Positions 52,873 through 63,021 of a DNA stretch of 64,000 nt are shown in pieces. The notes beneath the pieces are model-generated. The model ran no database searches. It saw only the letters and a program-made list of their open reading frames with translations, and was not told the origin of the DNA. The DNA is from Acinetobacter pittii ANC 4050. Lineage in GTDB: Bacteria; Pseudomonadota; Gammaproteobacteria; Pseudomonadales; Moraxellaceae. The stretch spans positions 2,867,954 through 2,931,953 of the forward strand of contig NZ_KB976987.1 in NCBI RefSeq assembly GCF_000399685.1, written 5' to 3'. How positions within the stretch are numbered: the first letter of the stretch is position 1; each line of letters begins with the position of its first letter. Made by a program: the position numbers and the translations under genes.

Positions 52873-54522
52873 TTACCCTGCTTTAGCTTGTTGTTTAGCA
52901 ATTTCTTGATTGCGCAGTAAAAAGCGCTGAATTTTGCCACTTGGAGTTTTAGGCAATTCACTCACAAATTCAACTAAACGTGGGTAAGCATGTGCAGAAA
53001 GTCGTTTTTTTACAAATTGGCTAAGTTGTTCAGCAAGTGCCTCTGAAGGTTGCGCATCTACGGCTAAAATCACGAATGCCTTAACGATTTCGGTGCGGTC
53101 TGGGTCAGGTACACCAATCACTGCTGCTTCAACCACCGCTTCATGTTCGAGTAAAGCACTCTCTACATCGAACGGACCAATGCGGTAACCCGATGTGGTG
53201 ATTACATCATCACTGCGCCCTACAAAGCTCATGCTGCCATCAGCATGAAGCTCGGCAGTATCACCAGTTAAATAGTAATGACCAACGAAAGGTGATTTAC
53301 GGCTCTCTTTATAGCCGCCAAACCACATCATTGGAGACTGGCTAATATCAACTGCTAAAATTCCTGGTGTGTCGGCTGGAAGCTCTTCACCTTGTTCATT
53401 GACAATCGCAACACGGTAGCCCGGGCTTGGGAAACCTGCTGAACCGGCATGAATTTCATGTTTTAAACCATGATGATTACACACCACCATGCCCACTTCA
53501 GTTTGCCCATAGTGGTCATAAATCGGAGCATCAAGCACTTGTTTAAACCAGCGAATTACTTCTGGGTTGAGTGGCTCGCCTGCACTACTCACCACACGGA
53601 ACTGACCTTTTAACGGCGCCATTTGTGCTGGGTCAGCTGCCATCATCATGCGATAAGCCGTAGGCGCACCTGCCAAGTTGTTAATTTTATAATCTTTCAC
53701 AATTTGGCATAAACTATCTGTGCTGAAACCACCTTCATAGAACAAGGTAGCGTGACCCAAGAATAACGGTCCAGTAATCGCATAGTACAGACCATATGCC
53801 CAACCCGGATCGGCAATATTCCAGAAAGAGTCATCTTCGGTTAACCCAATGGCATCTTGCATATATCGCCCAAAGGCAATCACTGCTTTTAAAGGCACTT
53901 CCAATGGTTTAGCAGGACCTGTAGTACCAGACGTAAACATGAGTAAAAATGGATCTTGGATGCTACGCATGACCAGATCACATTGATCGGACTGCTGCTT
54001 CACTTCATTCCAGAAATTAAAATCACCTGCTTTGAGCGGAGTACCTTGTACATCGGCAACTGTCACAATTGCAGGGCAATTTTCAATTTCATCAAGCTTG
54101 CTACGGTTGCCCATGTCGGTCACCACCAGCTTACTTTGTGCAAGCTGAATCCGGTGCTCAATCGCCTTTGGACCAAACGCAGTAAAGAGTGGTTGATAAA
54201 CTGCACCAATTCGCCAAGCCGCAAAAATAGTCACGATCAGTTCAGGTGTTCTTGGTAATAGCCCTGAAATACGGTCGCCTGCTTTCACACCTTGTGATTT
54301 TAAGAAGTTGGCAAACTGACTCGACCACTCTTTTAGTTCACGGAAAGTATACTGCTCTTTTCGGCCATCTTTTCCTTGCCAATACAGCGCAATTTTGTCG
54401 CTATCTGCGTGTCGATCACAGCATTCATAACAAGCATTTAAGGCATCAAGTGAACCTGATAACATGTGTTTTGCAGTACTTTCCAAATCGAAAGCCTGTG
54501 CAGCATTTTGATAATCCATCAT
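52873..54522 (-). CDS. Acyl-CoA synthetase (AMP-forming)
   Basis: A 549-residue adenylate-forming ligase. The P-loop [16 protein letters not shown], the [10 protein letters not shown] motif, the [20 protein letters not shown] hinge and the catalytic Lys in TPSGKIQR are all present. The protein resembles acetyl/medium-chain acyl-CoA synthetases. Within the valine cluster it may activate isobutyrate or a related short branched acid. The start may be either of two adjacent ATGs. Confidence 0.9.
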   Translation of the reverse strand: MMDYQNAAQAFDLESTAKHMLSGSLDALNACYECCDRHADSDKIALYWQGKDGRKEQYTFRELKEWSSQFANFLKSQGVKAGDRISGLLPRTPELIVTIFAAWRIGAVYQPLFTAFGPKAIEHRIQLAQSKLVVTDMGNRSKLDEIENCPAIVTVADVQGTPLKAGDFNFWNEVKQQSDQCDLVMRSIQDPFLLMFTSGTTGPAKPLEVPLKAVIAFGRYMQDAIGLTEDDSFWNIADPGWAYGLYYAITGPLFLGHATLFYEGGFSTDSLCQIVKDYKINNLAGAPTAYRMMMAADPAQMAPLKGQFRVVSSAGEPLNPEVIRWFKQVLDAPIYDHYGQTEVGMVVCNHHGLKHEIHAGSAGFPSPGYRVAIVNEQGEELPADTPGILAVDISQSPMMWFGGYKESRKSPFVGHYYLTGDTAELHADGSMSFVGRSDDVITTSGYRIGPFDVESALLEHEAVVEAAVIGVPDPDRTEIVKAFVILAVDAQPSEALAEQLSQFVKKRLSAHAYPRLVEFVSELPKTPSGKIQRFLLRNQEIAKQQAKAG

Positions 54523-54599
54523 ATCTTTTCCCTCAGTCCGGATTTGTTGTTATTCACGACAGAGTTTAATGTGTTTAAAGCCATCCTTTGGCTTTGTCG

Positions 54600-55490
54600 T
54601 TATGCCTCTTGTGGCAGGTATTGCTGAATAATGCTCGAAAAATCAAGATTTGCATTACCGCGCATGCACATTTGCTGATACAACTGCTGCACCATACCGC
54701 CCAACACTACAGGTTGTTTCACTTGCCCTGCCGCTTCTACCGCAAGACCCAAATCTTTCAGCATCAGCTGAGTGGCAAAGCCATCTTGATAACCTCGAGA
54801 TGCTGGCGCATTTTCATTAATATGCGGCCATGGGTTACATACGTCCGAGCTCCAACAACGACCACTTGAGGTGTTAATGACGCCAGCCAATGCTTGTGGG
54901 TCGATACCTAACTTCACGCCCAGCGCCATACCTTCGGCAACAGCAGCCATTGAAATACCTAGAATCAGGTTATTGCAGATTTTGGCAATTTGACCTGCAC
55001 CGACATCACCACAATGAACAATATTTTTGCCCATGTGGCTAAGCACAGGTTTTACTTCGTTAAAGGTTTGATCATCGGCACCCACCATAAAGGTTAGAGT
55101 TCCTGCTTGGGCACCAATGGTTCCACCTGAAACTGGTGCATCACAGATTTTAATATTTTTGCTCTCTGCAACAGCGGCAATGTCTTTAATAGTCTGTGGG
55201 TCAATGGTACTGCTATCAATGCATAAACTACCTGCTTTTAGCACTTCCAATACACCATTTTCACCCAAGTAAACTTCTTTAACATGTTTGGCTGCAGGCA
55301 ACATAGTAATGACCACATCAGCTTGTTTTGCTGCTGCCTGCGGGCTGTCACATACTACACCACCTGCCTCGGCAAAGTGCTGAATCGCGACTTCACTGAG
55401 GTCATAACCATAAACTTTGATTCCGGCTTTGAGTAGGTTTTGGGCCATTCTGCCGCCCATATTTCCTAGACCGATAAAGGCAATATTCAT
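54600..55490 (-). CDS. mmsB: 3-hydroxyisobutyrate dehydrogenase
   Basis: A 296-residue beta-hydroxyacid dehydrogenase. The N-terminal NAD motif is FIGLGNMGGRMAQNLLKAG, the substrate motif DAPVSGGTIGAQAGTLTFMVG, and the catalytic Lys lies in GAGQIAKICNNL. It oxidises 3-hydroxyisobutyrate to methylmalonate semialdehyde, the substrate of the adjacent MmsA. It lies 11 nt downstream of mmsA. Confidence 0.95.
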   Translation of the reverse strand: MNIAFIGLGNMGGRMAQNLLKAGIKVYGYDLSEVAIQHFAEAGGVVCDSPQAAAKQADVVITMLPAAKHVKEVYLGENGVLEVLKAGSLCIDSSTIDPQTIKDIAAVAESKNIKICDAPVSGGTIGAQAGTLTFMVGADDQTFNEVKPVLSHMGKNIVHCGDVGAGQIAKICNNLILGISMAAVAEGMALGVKLGIDPQALAGVINTSSGRCWSSDVCNPWPHINENAPASRGYQDGFATQLMLKDLGLAVEAAGQVKQPVVLGGMVQQLYQQMCMRGNANLDFSSIIQQYLPQEA

Positions 55491-55501
55491 CCGTGATCCC
55501 C

Positions 55502-57019
55502 TTAACGTAAACTAATAGTTGTGTTTACACTGCCAACTTCATGGCTATCTTCAAACCAGCGACTGGTAATGGTTTTGGTCTGAGTATAAAACTGCACAGC
55601 TTGTTTGCCGTATGGTCCCAAATCACCCAATTTCGAACCTCTTGAACCGGTAAAACTAAAGAAAGGCACTGGCACAGGAATTGGAATGTTGATACCGACT
55701 TGACCAATATCAATCAGGTTTTGGAAAGTACGTGCAATGGCACCACTTTGTGTAAATAGACCGACACCGTTACCAAATGGGTTGGCATTGATAAGAGCAA
55801 TAGCTTCGTCAAGTGTGTCTACACAAATAATAGAAAGAACAGGGCCAAAGATTTCTTCTTTATAAATACGCATGTCGGTATTTACGCCACTAAAAATCGT
55901 CGCGCCGACAAAGTTACCAGACTCATAGCCTTGTACTTGAACATCACGACCATCGAGGAGCAGTTCTGCACCTTGCTCAACACCGCTATTAATTAAGTCT
56001 AGCACTCGCGCTTTAGCACGTTTTGAAATCACTGGCCCAATGTCAGTATTTGGTTCATGGCCTGCGTTTACTTTTAAAGTTTTAGCTTTTTCGACTAACT
56101 CTTGAATCCACTGTTTGCTGTCGCCAACCATGACTGCAACAGACAATGCCATACAACGTTGCCCAGCCGCACCAAACGCTGCACCGACTAAAGCATTTAA
56201 TGTTTGTTCTTTATTGGCATCAGGCATAACAACTACATGGTTTTTTGCACCCATCATCGACTGCACACGTTTGCCATGTTGTCCTGCAAGGTTATAAACA
56301 TGTGTTCCAACAGCTGTTGAACCTACAAATGAAATCGCTTTAATGTCTTTATGTGTACACAAACGATCAACCACTTCTTTGCCGCCATGCACAACGTTGA
56401 GTACACCTGCTGGAATACCTGCTTGAATCGCAAGTTCAACTAGCATCATGGTTGATAACGGATCTTGTTCTGATGGTTTTAAAACGAAGGTATTGCCGCA
56501 TACGATCGCCATTGGGAACATCCAAAGCGGAATCATGGCAGGGAAATTAAACGGCGTAATACCCGCACATACACCCAAAGGTTGTTGCAAGGTATACGTG
56601 TCTACACCACGCGCGACACCCTCAACATATTCACCCATTTGTAAGGTACCGATCGAACACGCATGTTCAACCACTTCTAGGCCACGTTGAATATCACCCT
56701 CAGCATCTGCCAAGGTTTTGCCCTGTTCAGCAGTCAGTACTTGCGCAATTTCTTTCATGTTGGCACGAATCAAATCTTGTAACTTAAGCATGATGCGCAT
56801 ACGTGCCTGAATTGGGGTTTGACGCCAAGAAGCAAAAGCATCTTGTGCAGCTTGAATAGCAGCGTCAACTTCTTTAACCGTTGCAAATGGTACACGACCA
56901 ATCACTTCCTGAGTTGCAGGGTTAACAATGTCTTGCCATTCCTGCGTTTCAGATTCGATAAAATTTCCGTTAATGAGTAATTTAGCGGTTTCCAATTCGA
57001 TTTTTTGGATTGTGTTCAT
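55502..57019 (-). CDS. mmsA: Methylmalonate-semialdehyde dehydrogenase (CoA-acylating)
   Basis: A 505-residue aldehyde dehydrogenase. The start is ATG 57019 ([12 protein letters not shown]) with GGAGAGG upstream; a 20-residue extension is rejected. The catalytic Cys is in [11 protein letters not shown], with [12 protein letters not shown] as the cofactor motif and FKP-type residues replaced in the MmsA-like manner. It converts methylmalonate semialdehyde to propionyl-CoA. It is the first gene of the operon running to 48418. Confidence 0.95.
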   Translation of the reverse strand: MNTIQKIELETAKLLINGNFIESETQEWQDIVNPATQEVIGRVPFATVKEVDAAIQAAQDAFASWRQTPIQARMRIMLKLQDLIRANMKEIAQVLTAEQGKTLADAEGDIQRGLEVVEHACSIGTLQMGEYVEGVARGVDTYTLQQPLGVCAGITPFNFPAMIPLWMFPMAIVCGNTFVLKPSEQDPLSTMMLVELAIQAGIPAGVLNVVHGGKEVVDRLCTHKDIKAISFVGSTAVGTHVYNLAGQHGKRVQSMMGAKNHVVVMPDANKEQTLNALVGAAFGAAGQRCMALSVAVMVGDSKQWIQELVEKAKTLKVNAGHEPNTDIGPVISKRAKARVLDLINSGVEQGAELLLDGRDVQVQGYESGNFVGATIFSGVNTDMRIYKEEIFGPVLSIICVDTLDEAIALINANPFGNGVGLFTQSGAIARTFQNLIDIGQVGINIPIPVPVPFFSFTGSRGSKLGDLGPYGKQAVQFYTQTKTITSRWFEDSHEVGSVNTTISLR

Positions 57020-57185
57020 AACCTCTCCGTAGGCCATATTTTTATTGTGTTCAATTATTAGAAAATACTTTTTAATCATATTTTCTTTATTCCAGTTTCA
57101 ATTGAGACTAGCAAAGAAAACTTTGACCACCAACGGAAATTCATGCACGATTGTTGTGCAAATATGCACAAGGATTACAACAAAA

Positions 57186-58067
57186 ATGAAAGTGGATTGG
57201 GATCATCTACATTTTTTTCTGGTTTTAGCTCGGACTAAAACACTGACCAATGCTGCGCGGATTATTGGTGTCGAGCACAGTACGGTGGCTAGACGAATTC
57301 AGGCGCTAGAACTTGCTTTGGGTACAACGTTGTTTAAACGTGAAGCGACGGGTTATGAGCTGACACTCGAAGGGATGGCACTGGTTCCTCGAGTTGAGCA
57401 AATGGAACAAGCTTTCTTACAAATTGAGAAACCACATCAACCTTTGCAAGGTCGTGTGCGAATTGGCACACCTGAAGGTTTTGGTACTGCGTTTTTGGCC
57501 CGCTTACTGGCTGAGTTCTCTATTCAATATCCACTGCTCACCATCGATCTGATTCCAGTACCCAAAATGATTAAGCTTTCACACCGTGAAGCAGACATTG
57601 TAGTGTCGATTGATCGTCCTACGTCTGGCCCTTACATCATTACGCGGTTATCAGACTACTGCTTAAAAATTTATGGCAGCCAAAACTATCTGGCGCAAAA
57701 CCCACCCATTCGTGGTTTAGAAGATTTAACCCAACATCGTTTTGTGAATTATATTGATGATCTGGTATATAGCCCTGAACTGTACTGTCTAGAACGGCTA
57801 CCTTTAAAACTGAATGCCAACTTCCGTAGCAGCAGTATTTTGGCTCAACAAATTGCCGTGAGCGCTGGTGCGGGGCTTGCGATTTTGCCCAAGTTTCTGG
57901 CAGATGATAAGCCTGAACTCGAAGAAGTATTAGAACAGCAAGTTCGCTTTACCCATACTTTCTGGATGCTGACCTTTGTTGATTTACAACATGAACCGCG
58001 CATTAAGTTAGTTTGGGATTATTTACGCAAACAAGCCGATAAATACCAACATTTGTTAGTTGATTAA
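57186..58067 (+). CDS. LysR-family regulator of the valine cluster
   Basis: A 293-residue regulator from ATG 57186, with AAGGA upstream; a 47-residue extension is rejected. The N-terminal helix-turn-helix reads HLHFFLVLARTKTLTNAARIIGVEHSTVARRIQALE, followed by a short LysR substrate-binding domain. It is divergent from mmsA with 166 bp between the two starts, so it probably controls the operon. The inducer is unknown. Confidence 0.9.
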   Translation: MKVDWDHLHFFLVLARTKTLTNAARIIGVEHSTVARRIQALELALGTTLFKREATGYELTLEGMALVPRVEQMEQAFLQIEKPHQPLQGRVRIGTPEGFGTAFLARLLAEFSIQYPLLTIDLIPVPKMIKLSHREADIVVSIDRPTSGPYIITRLSDYCLKIYGSQNYLAQNPPIRGLEDLTQHRFVNYIDDLVYSPELYCLERLPLKLNANFRSSSILAQQIAVSAGAGLAILPKFLADDKPELEEVLEQQVRFTHTFWMLTFVDLQHEPRIKLVWDYLRKQADKYQHLLVD

Positions 58068-58080
58068 ATATTAAATAAAA

Positions 58081-58108
58081 AAGCCAATCACTGATGATTG
58101 GCTTTTTT
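58081..58108. terminator. Bidirectional terminator (LysR / cycA copy 2)
   Basis: AAGCCAATCA/TGATTGGCTT with a 4-nt loop and flanking A and T runs. It is closely similar to the terminator at 59891-59916, having been duplicated with the permease. Confidence 0.88.
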
Positions 58109-58122
58109 GAAACTATGAAACA

Positions 58123-59556
58123 TTAATCAAAAGTTTCTTGACCTAATTTTCTTATACGTGGCTTATAGAACACAAAATAAGTTACGCTTAAAACCACCAA
58201 CCATAGTGGACTCACATATACCGCTTTTAATGTATCTGGCTCGAGTGCCAAAATCACCAAAGTAAACAAGAAGAATGCGATAACAACGTATGCCATCAAC
58301 ACACCACCCGGCATTTTAAAGGTTGATGCGGCATGAAGTTCAGGACGAGTTTTACGATAACGTAAATAACACGCCATGATTAAAATCCACACACTAATGA
58401 ATAGAATCACACAAAGTGAACTTGCCAGAGTAAATGCTTCCATCGTGTTTGGAACAAAGTACTGAAGTACTGCTCCGCCCATAATGAAAATACATGAGAA
58501 GATTAAGCCGTTCGATGGCACTGCACGCTTTGATAAACGTCCCAATGCGCTCGGTGCTTGACCATCTTTTGATAAACCGAACAGCATACGACTGGTTGAA
58601 AACACGCCGCTATTCATTGAAGACATGACTGAAGATAGCACTACCAAGTTCATGATGATGGCTGAAATTGGAATACCTGCATTTAAGAATAACTCAACAA
58701 ACGGACTTTTATCTGCACGGATGTGATTCCAAGGTGTCACTGACATTACGACAAAAAGTGCTAACACATAGAACAGGATAATACGTAGTGGAATCGCGTT
58801 AATTGCTTTCGGTAAGTTGGTTTGTGGATCTTTCGTTTCAGCCGCTGTTGTACCAATCAGTTCAACGCCGATAAAGGCAAACACGGCGATCTGAAAACCA
58901 GCCAAAAATCCGCTTACACCTTTTGGAAATATGCCGCCATGTGACCATACATTACTGATGCTCACAACATCACCATGAGGGGCTTGGAAATGAGTGAGGA
59001 TCATGTAGCCACCCACGCCGATCAGGCCAATAATCGCCAAGATCTTAATGAGTGCAAACCAGAATTCAACTTCACCAAATAGCTTCACTGTAAGCAAGTT
59101 CAGCCCTAAAACGAATAGTACACAGCCTGCACTAATCATGGCCTGTTGCATGGGTGAGAAACTGGCGCCTTCGGGCAGCCAGAAACTTAAATAGTTAATA
59201 ACCGCTGAAAGGTCCGCAATACCCACCAGTACCCAGCCTAACCAATAGGTCCAGCCGATATAATAACCAGCCCATGGGCCAATCAAGTCATACGCCATAT
59301 CAACAAATGACTTGTAATGTAAGTTAGCAAGTAATAATTCACCTAATGCACGCATTAGAAAAAAGAACATCCCACCAATTAACATGTAAATAACGAGAAT
59401 TGAAGGACCTGCGAGGGAGATGGTTTTGCCCGAGCCCATAAATAGGCCCGTTCCAATTGCACCGCCAATTGCAATCAATTGTAAGTGGCGATTACTTAAT
59501 TTCCGTTGTAAATGATCAGGGGAGCTTGCCTCATCAGAATGATGAACCATTGTCAT
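58123..59556 (-). CDS. Amino-acid permease, CycA-like (downstream copy)
   Basis: A 477-residue APC-superfamily permease with 12 predicted helices and the AAT-family signature (NRHLQLIAIGGAIGTGLFMGSGKTI). It is highly similar over its whole length to the protein at 59927-61366, as expected of a tandem duplicate. CycA proteins import D-alanine, D-serine and glycine, fitting the neighbouring D-alanine catabolic genes. Specificity of this copy may have drifted. Confidence 0.92.
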   Translation of the reverse strand: MTMVHHSDEASSPDHLQRKLSNRHLQLIAIGGAIGTGLFMGSGKTISLAGPSILVIYMLIGGMFFFLMRALGELLLANLHYKSFVDMAYDLIGPWAGYYIGWTYWLGWVLVGIADLSAVINYLSFWLPEGASFSPMQQAMISAGCVLFVLGLNLLTVKLFGEVEFWFALIKILAIIGLIGVGGYMILTHFQAPHGDVVSISNVWSHGGIFPKGVSGFLAGFQIAVFAFIGVELIGTTAAETKDPQTNLPKAINAIPLRIILFYVLALFVVMSVTPWNHIRADKSPFVELFLNAGIPISAIIMNLVVLSSVMSSMNSGVFSTSRMLFGLSKDGQAPSALGRLSKRAVPSNGLIFSCIFIMGGAVLQYFVPNTMEAFTLASSLCVILFISVWILIMACYLRYRKTRPELHAASTFKMPGGVLMAYVVIAFFLFTLVILALEPDTLKAVYVSPLWLVVLSVTYFVFYKPRIRKLGQETFD

Positions 59557-59592
59557 ATTAGAAGTCCTTTTTATATTTTGCTTAATTTAAAT

Positions 59593-59638
59593 CAGCAACC
59601 TATAGGGAGAAAAACGAACCATATATCGTGGGTTGCTG
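59593..59638 (-). promoter_or_regulatory. Leader hairpin of downstream cycA
   Basis: CAGCAACC (59593-59600) pairs with GGTTGCTG (59631-59638), 37 nt upstream of the start codon. A related but differently paired hairpin precedes the other copy. A regulatory RNA structure is possible. Confidence 0.4.
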
Positions 59639-59719
59639 AGTCTATACCTCAGGACAAGATGTTCAAGTATATTTTTCCCTTAATTGATAAATCGTTTGTC
59701 CTGATTTTTTTAAGTCACA

Positions 59720-59764
59720 TTATTTATGTAGTGCCTTCACGGCAATTTTAATTAACCAATCTGG
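59720..59764 (-). pseudogene. ridA 3'-end fossil
   Basis: The minus strand reads NPDWLIKIAVKALHK and a stop. The C-terminus of the intact RidA at 61528 reads NPEWLIEIAVTAAQK, so 10 of 15 residues match. The fossil occupies the same place relative to the downstream permease as ridA does to the upstream one, and marks a duplication of the ridA tail plus cycA. Confidence 0.8.
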
Positions 59765-59890
59765 ATTTCCAGATTAGCCGAAGTGTAGCATGCGATCATG
59801 CTAGATGTACTTTTCCAACACCCTCCAAATTGCTCTATTGATCCAAAAATAAACAATATTATTCCGATAAAAAATCTAATAGAAATAAAA

Positions 59891-59920
59891 AAAGCCAATC
59901 ATAATGGATTGGCTTTTTAA
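59891..59920. terminator. Terminator of upstream cycA copy
   Basis: AAAGCCAATC/GATTGGCTTT with a 6-nt loop and flanking A/T runs. Confidence 0.85.
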
Positions 59921-59926
59921 TAAAAC

Positions 59927-61366
59927 TTAATGATCGTTGACGAGTTCACGTCCTAGTTTTTTCATCCGTGGTTTATACAACACATGATAGGTAACACCTA
60001 AAATGACTAGCCATACTGGACTGACATATAACGCCTTTAAAGTATCTGGCTCTAGCGCTAAGATGACTAAAGTGAAAAGCATAAATGCTAAAACAACATA
60101 ACTCATCCAAACGCCGCCCGGCATTTTAAAAGTCGATTTTTCATGTAATTCAGGACGTAATTTACGATAGCGTAAATAGCACACCATAATGAGACTCCAG
60201 ACACTAATGAATAGAATCACACAGAGTGAACTTGCTAATGTAAATGCCTCCATTGTGTTTGGAACAAAGTACTGAAGCACAGCCCCGCCCATAATGAAAG
60301 TACAAGAGAAAATCAAACCATTTGAAGGAACTGCGCGTTTTGATAAACGTCCAAATGCTCCCGGTGCCTGACCGTCTTTTGATAAACCGAACAGCATACG
60401 ACTGGTTGAAAACACACCGCTGTTCATTGAAGACATGACCGAAGATAGCACCACCAAATTCATAATGATCGCAGAAACTGGAATACCCGCATTTAAGAAT
60501 AACTCAACAAACGGGCTTTTATCTGCACGAATGTGATCCCACGGTGTTACCGACATCACAATAAATAACGCCAATACATAGAACAAAATAATACGTACCG
60601 GAATCGCGTTAATTGCTTTCGGTAAGTTCTTCTGCGGGTCTTTCGTTTCAGCAGCTGTTGTACCAACCAACTCAACCCCGACAAACGCAAAAACGGCAAT
60701 CTGGAATCCTGCCAAGAAGCCTTCTGTACCTTTCGGGAATAAACCGCCATGTGACCAGACATTACTAATGCTGGCAACAGCGCCTTGCGGAGCTTGGAAA
60801 TGGCTGAAAATCATATAGCCACCCACACCGATCAGGCCAATAATTGCCAGAATCTTAATAAGGGCAAACCAGAATTCAATTTCACCAAATAGTCGTACTG
60901 TAAGGAGGTTAAGACCCATCACAAACAACACACAGCCTGCACTAATCATGGCCTGCTGTATTGGTGAGAAGCTTGCACCATCGGGTAGCCAGAAGCTCAA
61001 ATAGTTAATAACTGCTGAAAGATCCGCAATACCCACCAGCACCCAACCTAACCAATAGGTCCAACCTAAATAGTACCCGGCCCAAGGACCAATTAAGTCA
61101 TGAGCCATATCAACAAAAGATTTGTAATGCAGATTTGCAAGGAGCAACTCACCCATTGCACGCATTAAGAAAAAGAACATGCCTCCAATAATCATATAAA
61201 TTAAAAGAATTGAAGGACCTGCGAGGGAGATGGTTTTACCTGAGCCCATAAATAGGCCAGTTCCAATTGCACCGCCAATTGCAATCAGTTGTAAATGACG
61301 GTTAGACAGTTTTCGTTGCAGATGATCGGGAGAATTTTCCGTATCTGAATGACGAGCCGTTGTCAT
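59927..61366 (-). CDS. cycA: D-alanine/D-serine/glycine permease, CycA-like (upstream copy)
   Basis: A 479-residue APC-superfamily permease with 12 helices and the same signature as its tandem neighbour. It follows ridA by 161 nt in the dadA-alr-ridA gene order. It probably imports D-alanine, glycine and D-serine for the catabolic enzymes upstream. This copy is the likely parent because it sits in the position next to the intact ridA. Confidence 0.92.
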   Translation of the reverse strand: MTTARHSDTENSPDHLQRKLSNRHLQLIAIGGAIGTGLFMGSGKTISLAGPSILLIYMIIGGMFFFLMRAMGELLLANLHYKSFVDMAHDLIGPWAGYYLGWTYWLGWVLVGIADLSAVINYLSFWLPDGASFSPIQQAMISAGCVLFVMGLNLLTVRLFGEIEFWFALIKILAIIGLIGVGGYMIFSHFQAPQGAVASISNVWSHGGLFPKGTEGFLAGFQIAVFAFVGVELVGTTAAETKDPQKNLPKAINAIPVRIILFYVLALFIVMSVTPWDHIRADKSPFVELFLNAGIPVSAIIMNLVVLSSVMSSMNSGVFSTSRMLFGLSKDGQAPGAFGRLSKRAVPSNGLIFSCTFIMGGAVLQYFVPNTMEAFTLASSLCVILFISVWSLIMVCYLRYRKLRPELHEKSTFKMPGGVWMSYVVLAFMLFTLVILALEPDTLKALYVSPVWLVILGVTYHVLYKPRMKKLGRELVNDH

Positions 61367-61400
61367 ATTAAAATTCCTTTTTGAATTCCTTTGTTAAGAT

Positions 61401-61443
61401 CAGCAACCTATGGCGAAAATTGAACCGTATGCCATAGGTCACT
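61401..61443 (-). promoter_or_regulatory. Leader hairpin of upstream cycA
   Basis: CCTATGGC (61407-61414) pairs with GCCATAGG (61431-61438), with outer CAG/CTG pairs, about 40 nt upstream of the start. The loop shares GAAAA and GAACC with the leader at 59593-59638, although the stem bases differ. Confidence 0.4.
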
Positions 61444-61527
61444 GAATCTGTTCACCAAAAATGACTGGTTAAACCGTATCTATCTTCCTTCTGTTAGATA
61501 CATCATCGTTTTTGGAGTAAAGCCGAA

Positions 61528-61887
61528 TTACTTTTGTGCTGCCGTCACGGCAATTTCAATGAGCCACTCCGGATTGACCAAATCGGCCTGAATTGTGGCA
61601 CGTGATGGAGCAACACACCCTTTTAACCAGTCAACCCAAATTGCATTTACAGTTGAAAAGTCAGAAAGATTTTTTAAATAGAGCTGCGCAGAGAGCAAGC
61701 GAGACTTATCTGTATTGGCTAATGCCAACAGTTCATCAATCGTTGCAAGAATTTCACGAGTTTGGCCTGCCACGTCTTGCTCGGTATTTTTAGGGACCTG
61801 ACCTGACAGATAAACCACTTTGTTAAAAACAGTCACGGCACTCATGACTTCGTTAGTATTGATCTTTTGTATATCTGAATTCGACAT
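61528..61887 (-). CDS. ridA: RidA-family deaminase
   Basis: A 119-residue YjgF/YER057c/UK114-family protein from ATG 61887 with AAGGAAA upstream. The family removes reactive enamine/imine intermediates; here these would come from D-amino-acid oxidation by DadA. The conserved Arg that binds the substrate carboxylate is in APSRATIQADLVN, and Tyr/Gly of VVYLSGQVPKN are present. It follows alr by 10 nt. Confidence 0.9.
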   Translation of the reverse strand: MSNSDIQKINTNEVMSAVTVFNKVVYLSGQVPKNTEQDVAGQTREILATIDELLALANTDKSRLLSAQLYLKNLSDFSTVNAIWVDWLKGCVAPSRATIQADLVNPEWLIEIAVTAAQK

Positions 61888-61897
61888 TCGGATTTCC

Positions 61898-63001
61898 TTA
61901 TACCTGATTAATAAATTGAACACGGGCGGTGACAGCACACATCAGTTCATAGCCCACCGTACCGGAAGAAACTGCGACATCATCAATAGGCAAAACGACA
62001 CCCGTACTTGATTGGCCCCAGAGTATGACTTCACTGCCGACTTTTGCACTCTCAATACCCGTTAAATCGACTGCCAACATATCCATGCTGACACGGCCAA
62101 TTGTTCGAGTGCGAACAGAGTCCACTAAAACAGGCGTTCCTGTTGGAGAAATACGCTGATAACCATCGGCATAGCCGCAAGCCACAATCCCAATCGTCAT
62201 GTACTGCTCTGCGACAAAGTTTGAGCCATAACCTACGCTTTCATTCGGTTCTAAATGTTGAACAGAAATAATTTCACTGCGTAAGCTCATGGTCGGTTGT
62301 AAGCCCCAATCCGCAATACTATGCGTCGGGTAGTCTGGCGAGCTGCCATAGAGCATAATGCCGCTACGTGCATAGTCTGATTTGAGCTGGTCTTGATAAC
62401 GCAGAATTGCCGCGCTATTACTTACCGACCTTTCACCCGGTAAACCTTTAATAATTTCTTCAAATGCAGTGATTTGATAATCGATGCCCTTCTGGCCAAA
62501 ACGATCGCCATCTGCATCTGAAAAATGCATCATGTGGGTAATCTTGGATACGTTCGCCAAATTGTTCAAACGTTCCCAAGCCTGAACATAGTGTTGTGGT
62601 TTAAATCCGAGACGGTTCATACCACTATTCATTTTTAGGCAAACATCAAATTGAGCAGGATAAGGATGCTTTTCAACCCACTCAATTTGCATTTCACTAT
62701 GAATGGTGAAACTGAGTTGATATTGCACACAATCAAATAGATCTTGAGGAGAGAAAATCCCTTCGAGCAACAAGATCGGACCTGTCCAACCTAGAGCGCG
62801 AATTCGTTTTGCTTCATCAAGATCAAGTAAGGCAAAGCCATCTGCTGCTTTAAATGCCTCATAAACACGTTCAATTCCGTGTCCGTATGCATTGGCTTTT
62901 ACAACGGCAAAGACCTTACTGTCTGGCATAGCCTTGCGTACCACCGCCAAGTTATTTTGTAAGGCTTGACGGTGGATCACTGCGGTAATAGGACGAGGCA
63001 T
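61898..63001 (-). CDS. dadX: Alanine racemase, catabolic (DadX/Alr)
   Basis: A 367-residue PLP enzyme interconverting L- and D-alanine. The PLP Lys is in AVVKANAYGHG near residue 34, the second catalytic Tyr in VGYGSNFVAEQY, and GYADGYQR is also conserved. Its place between dadA and ridA supports the catabolic DadX role rather than wall synthesis. It lies 20 nt downstream of dadA. Confidence 0.94.
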   Translation of the reverse strand: MPRPITAVIHRQALQNNLAVVRKAMPDSKVFAVVKANAYGHGIERVYEAFKAADGFALLDLDEAKRIRALGWTGPILLLEGIFSPQDLFDCVQYQLSFTIHSEMQIEWVEKHPYPAQFDVCLKMNSGMNRLGFKPQHYVQAWERLNNLANVSKITHMMHFSDADGDRFGQKGIDYQITAFEEIIKGLPGERSVSNSAAILRYQDQLKSDYARSGIMLYGSSPDYPTHSIADWGLQPTMSLRSEIISVQHLEPNESVGYGSNFVAEQYMTIGIVACGYADGYQRISPTGTPVLVDSVRTRTIGRVSMDMLAVDLTGIESAKVGSEVILWGQSSTGVVLPIDDVAVSSGTVGYELMCAVTARVQFINQV

Positions 63002-63021
63002 GATTACTTTCCTAACGTCCG

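Larger units (their letters stand above)
59557..59926 (-). other. Spacer between the two cycA copies
   Basis: A 370-nt stretch holding, from the minus-strand 5' side: the terminator of the upstream copy, a fossil of the ridA 3' end (59720-59764), and a leader hairpin next to the start of the downstream copy (59593-59638). Confidence 0.75.

Noticed and set aside
57020..57185. Overlapping extended starts of mmsA and the LysR gene
   Set aside because: These extensions run into the divergent promoter region; internal ATGs have ribosome-binding sites and family-like N-termini.
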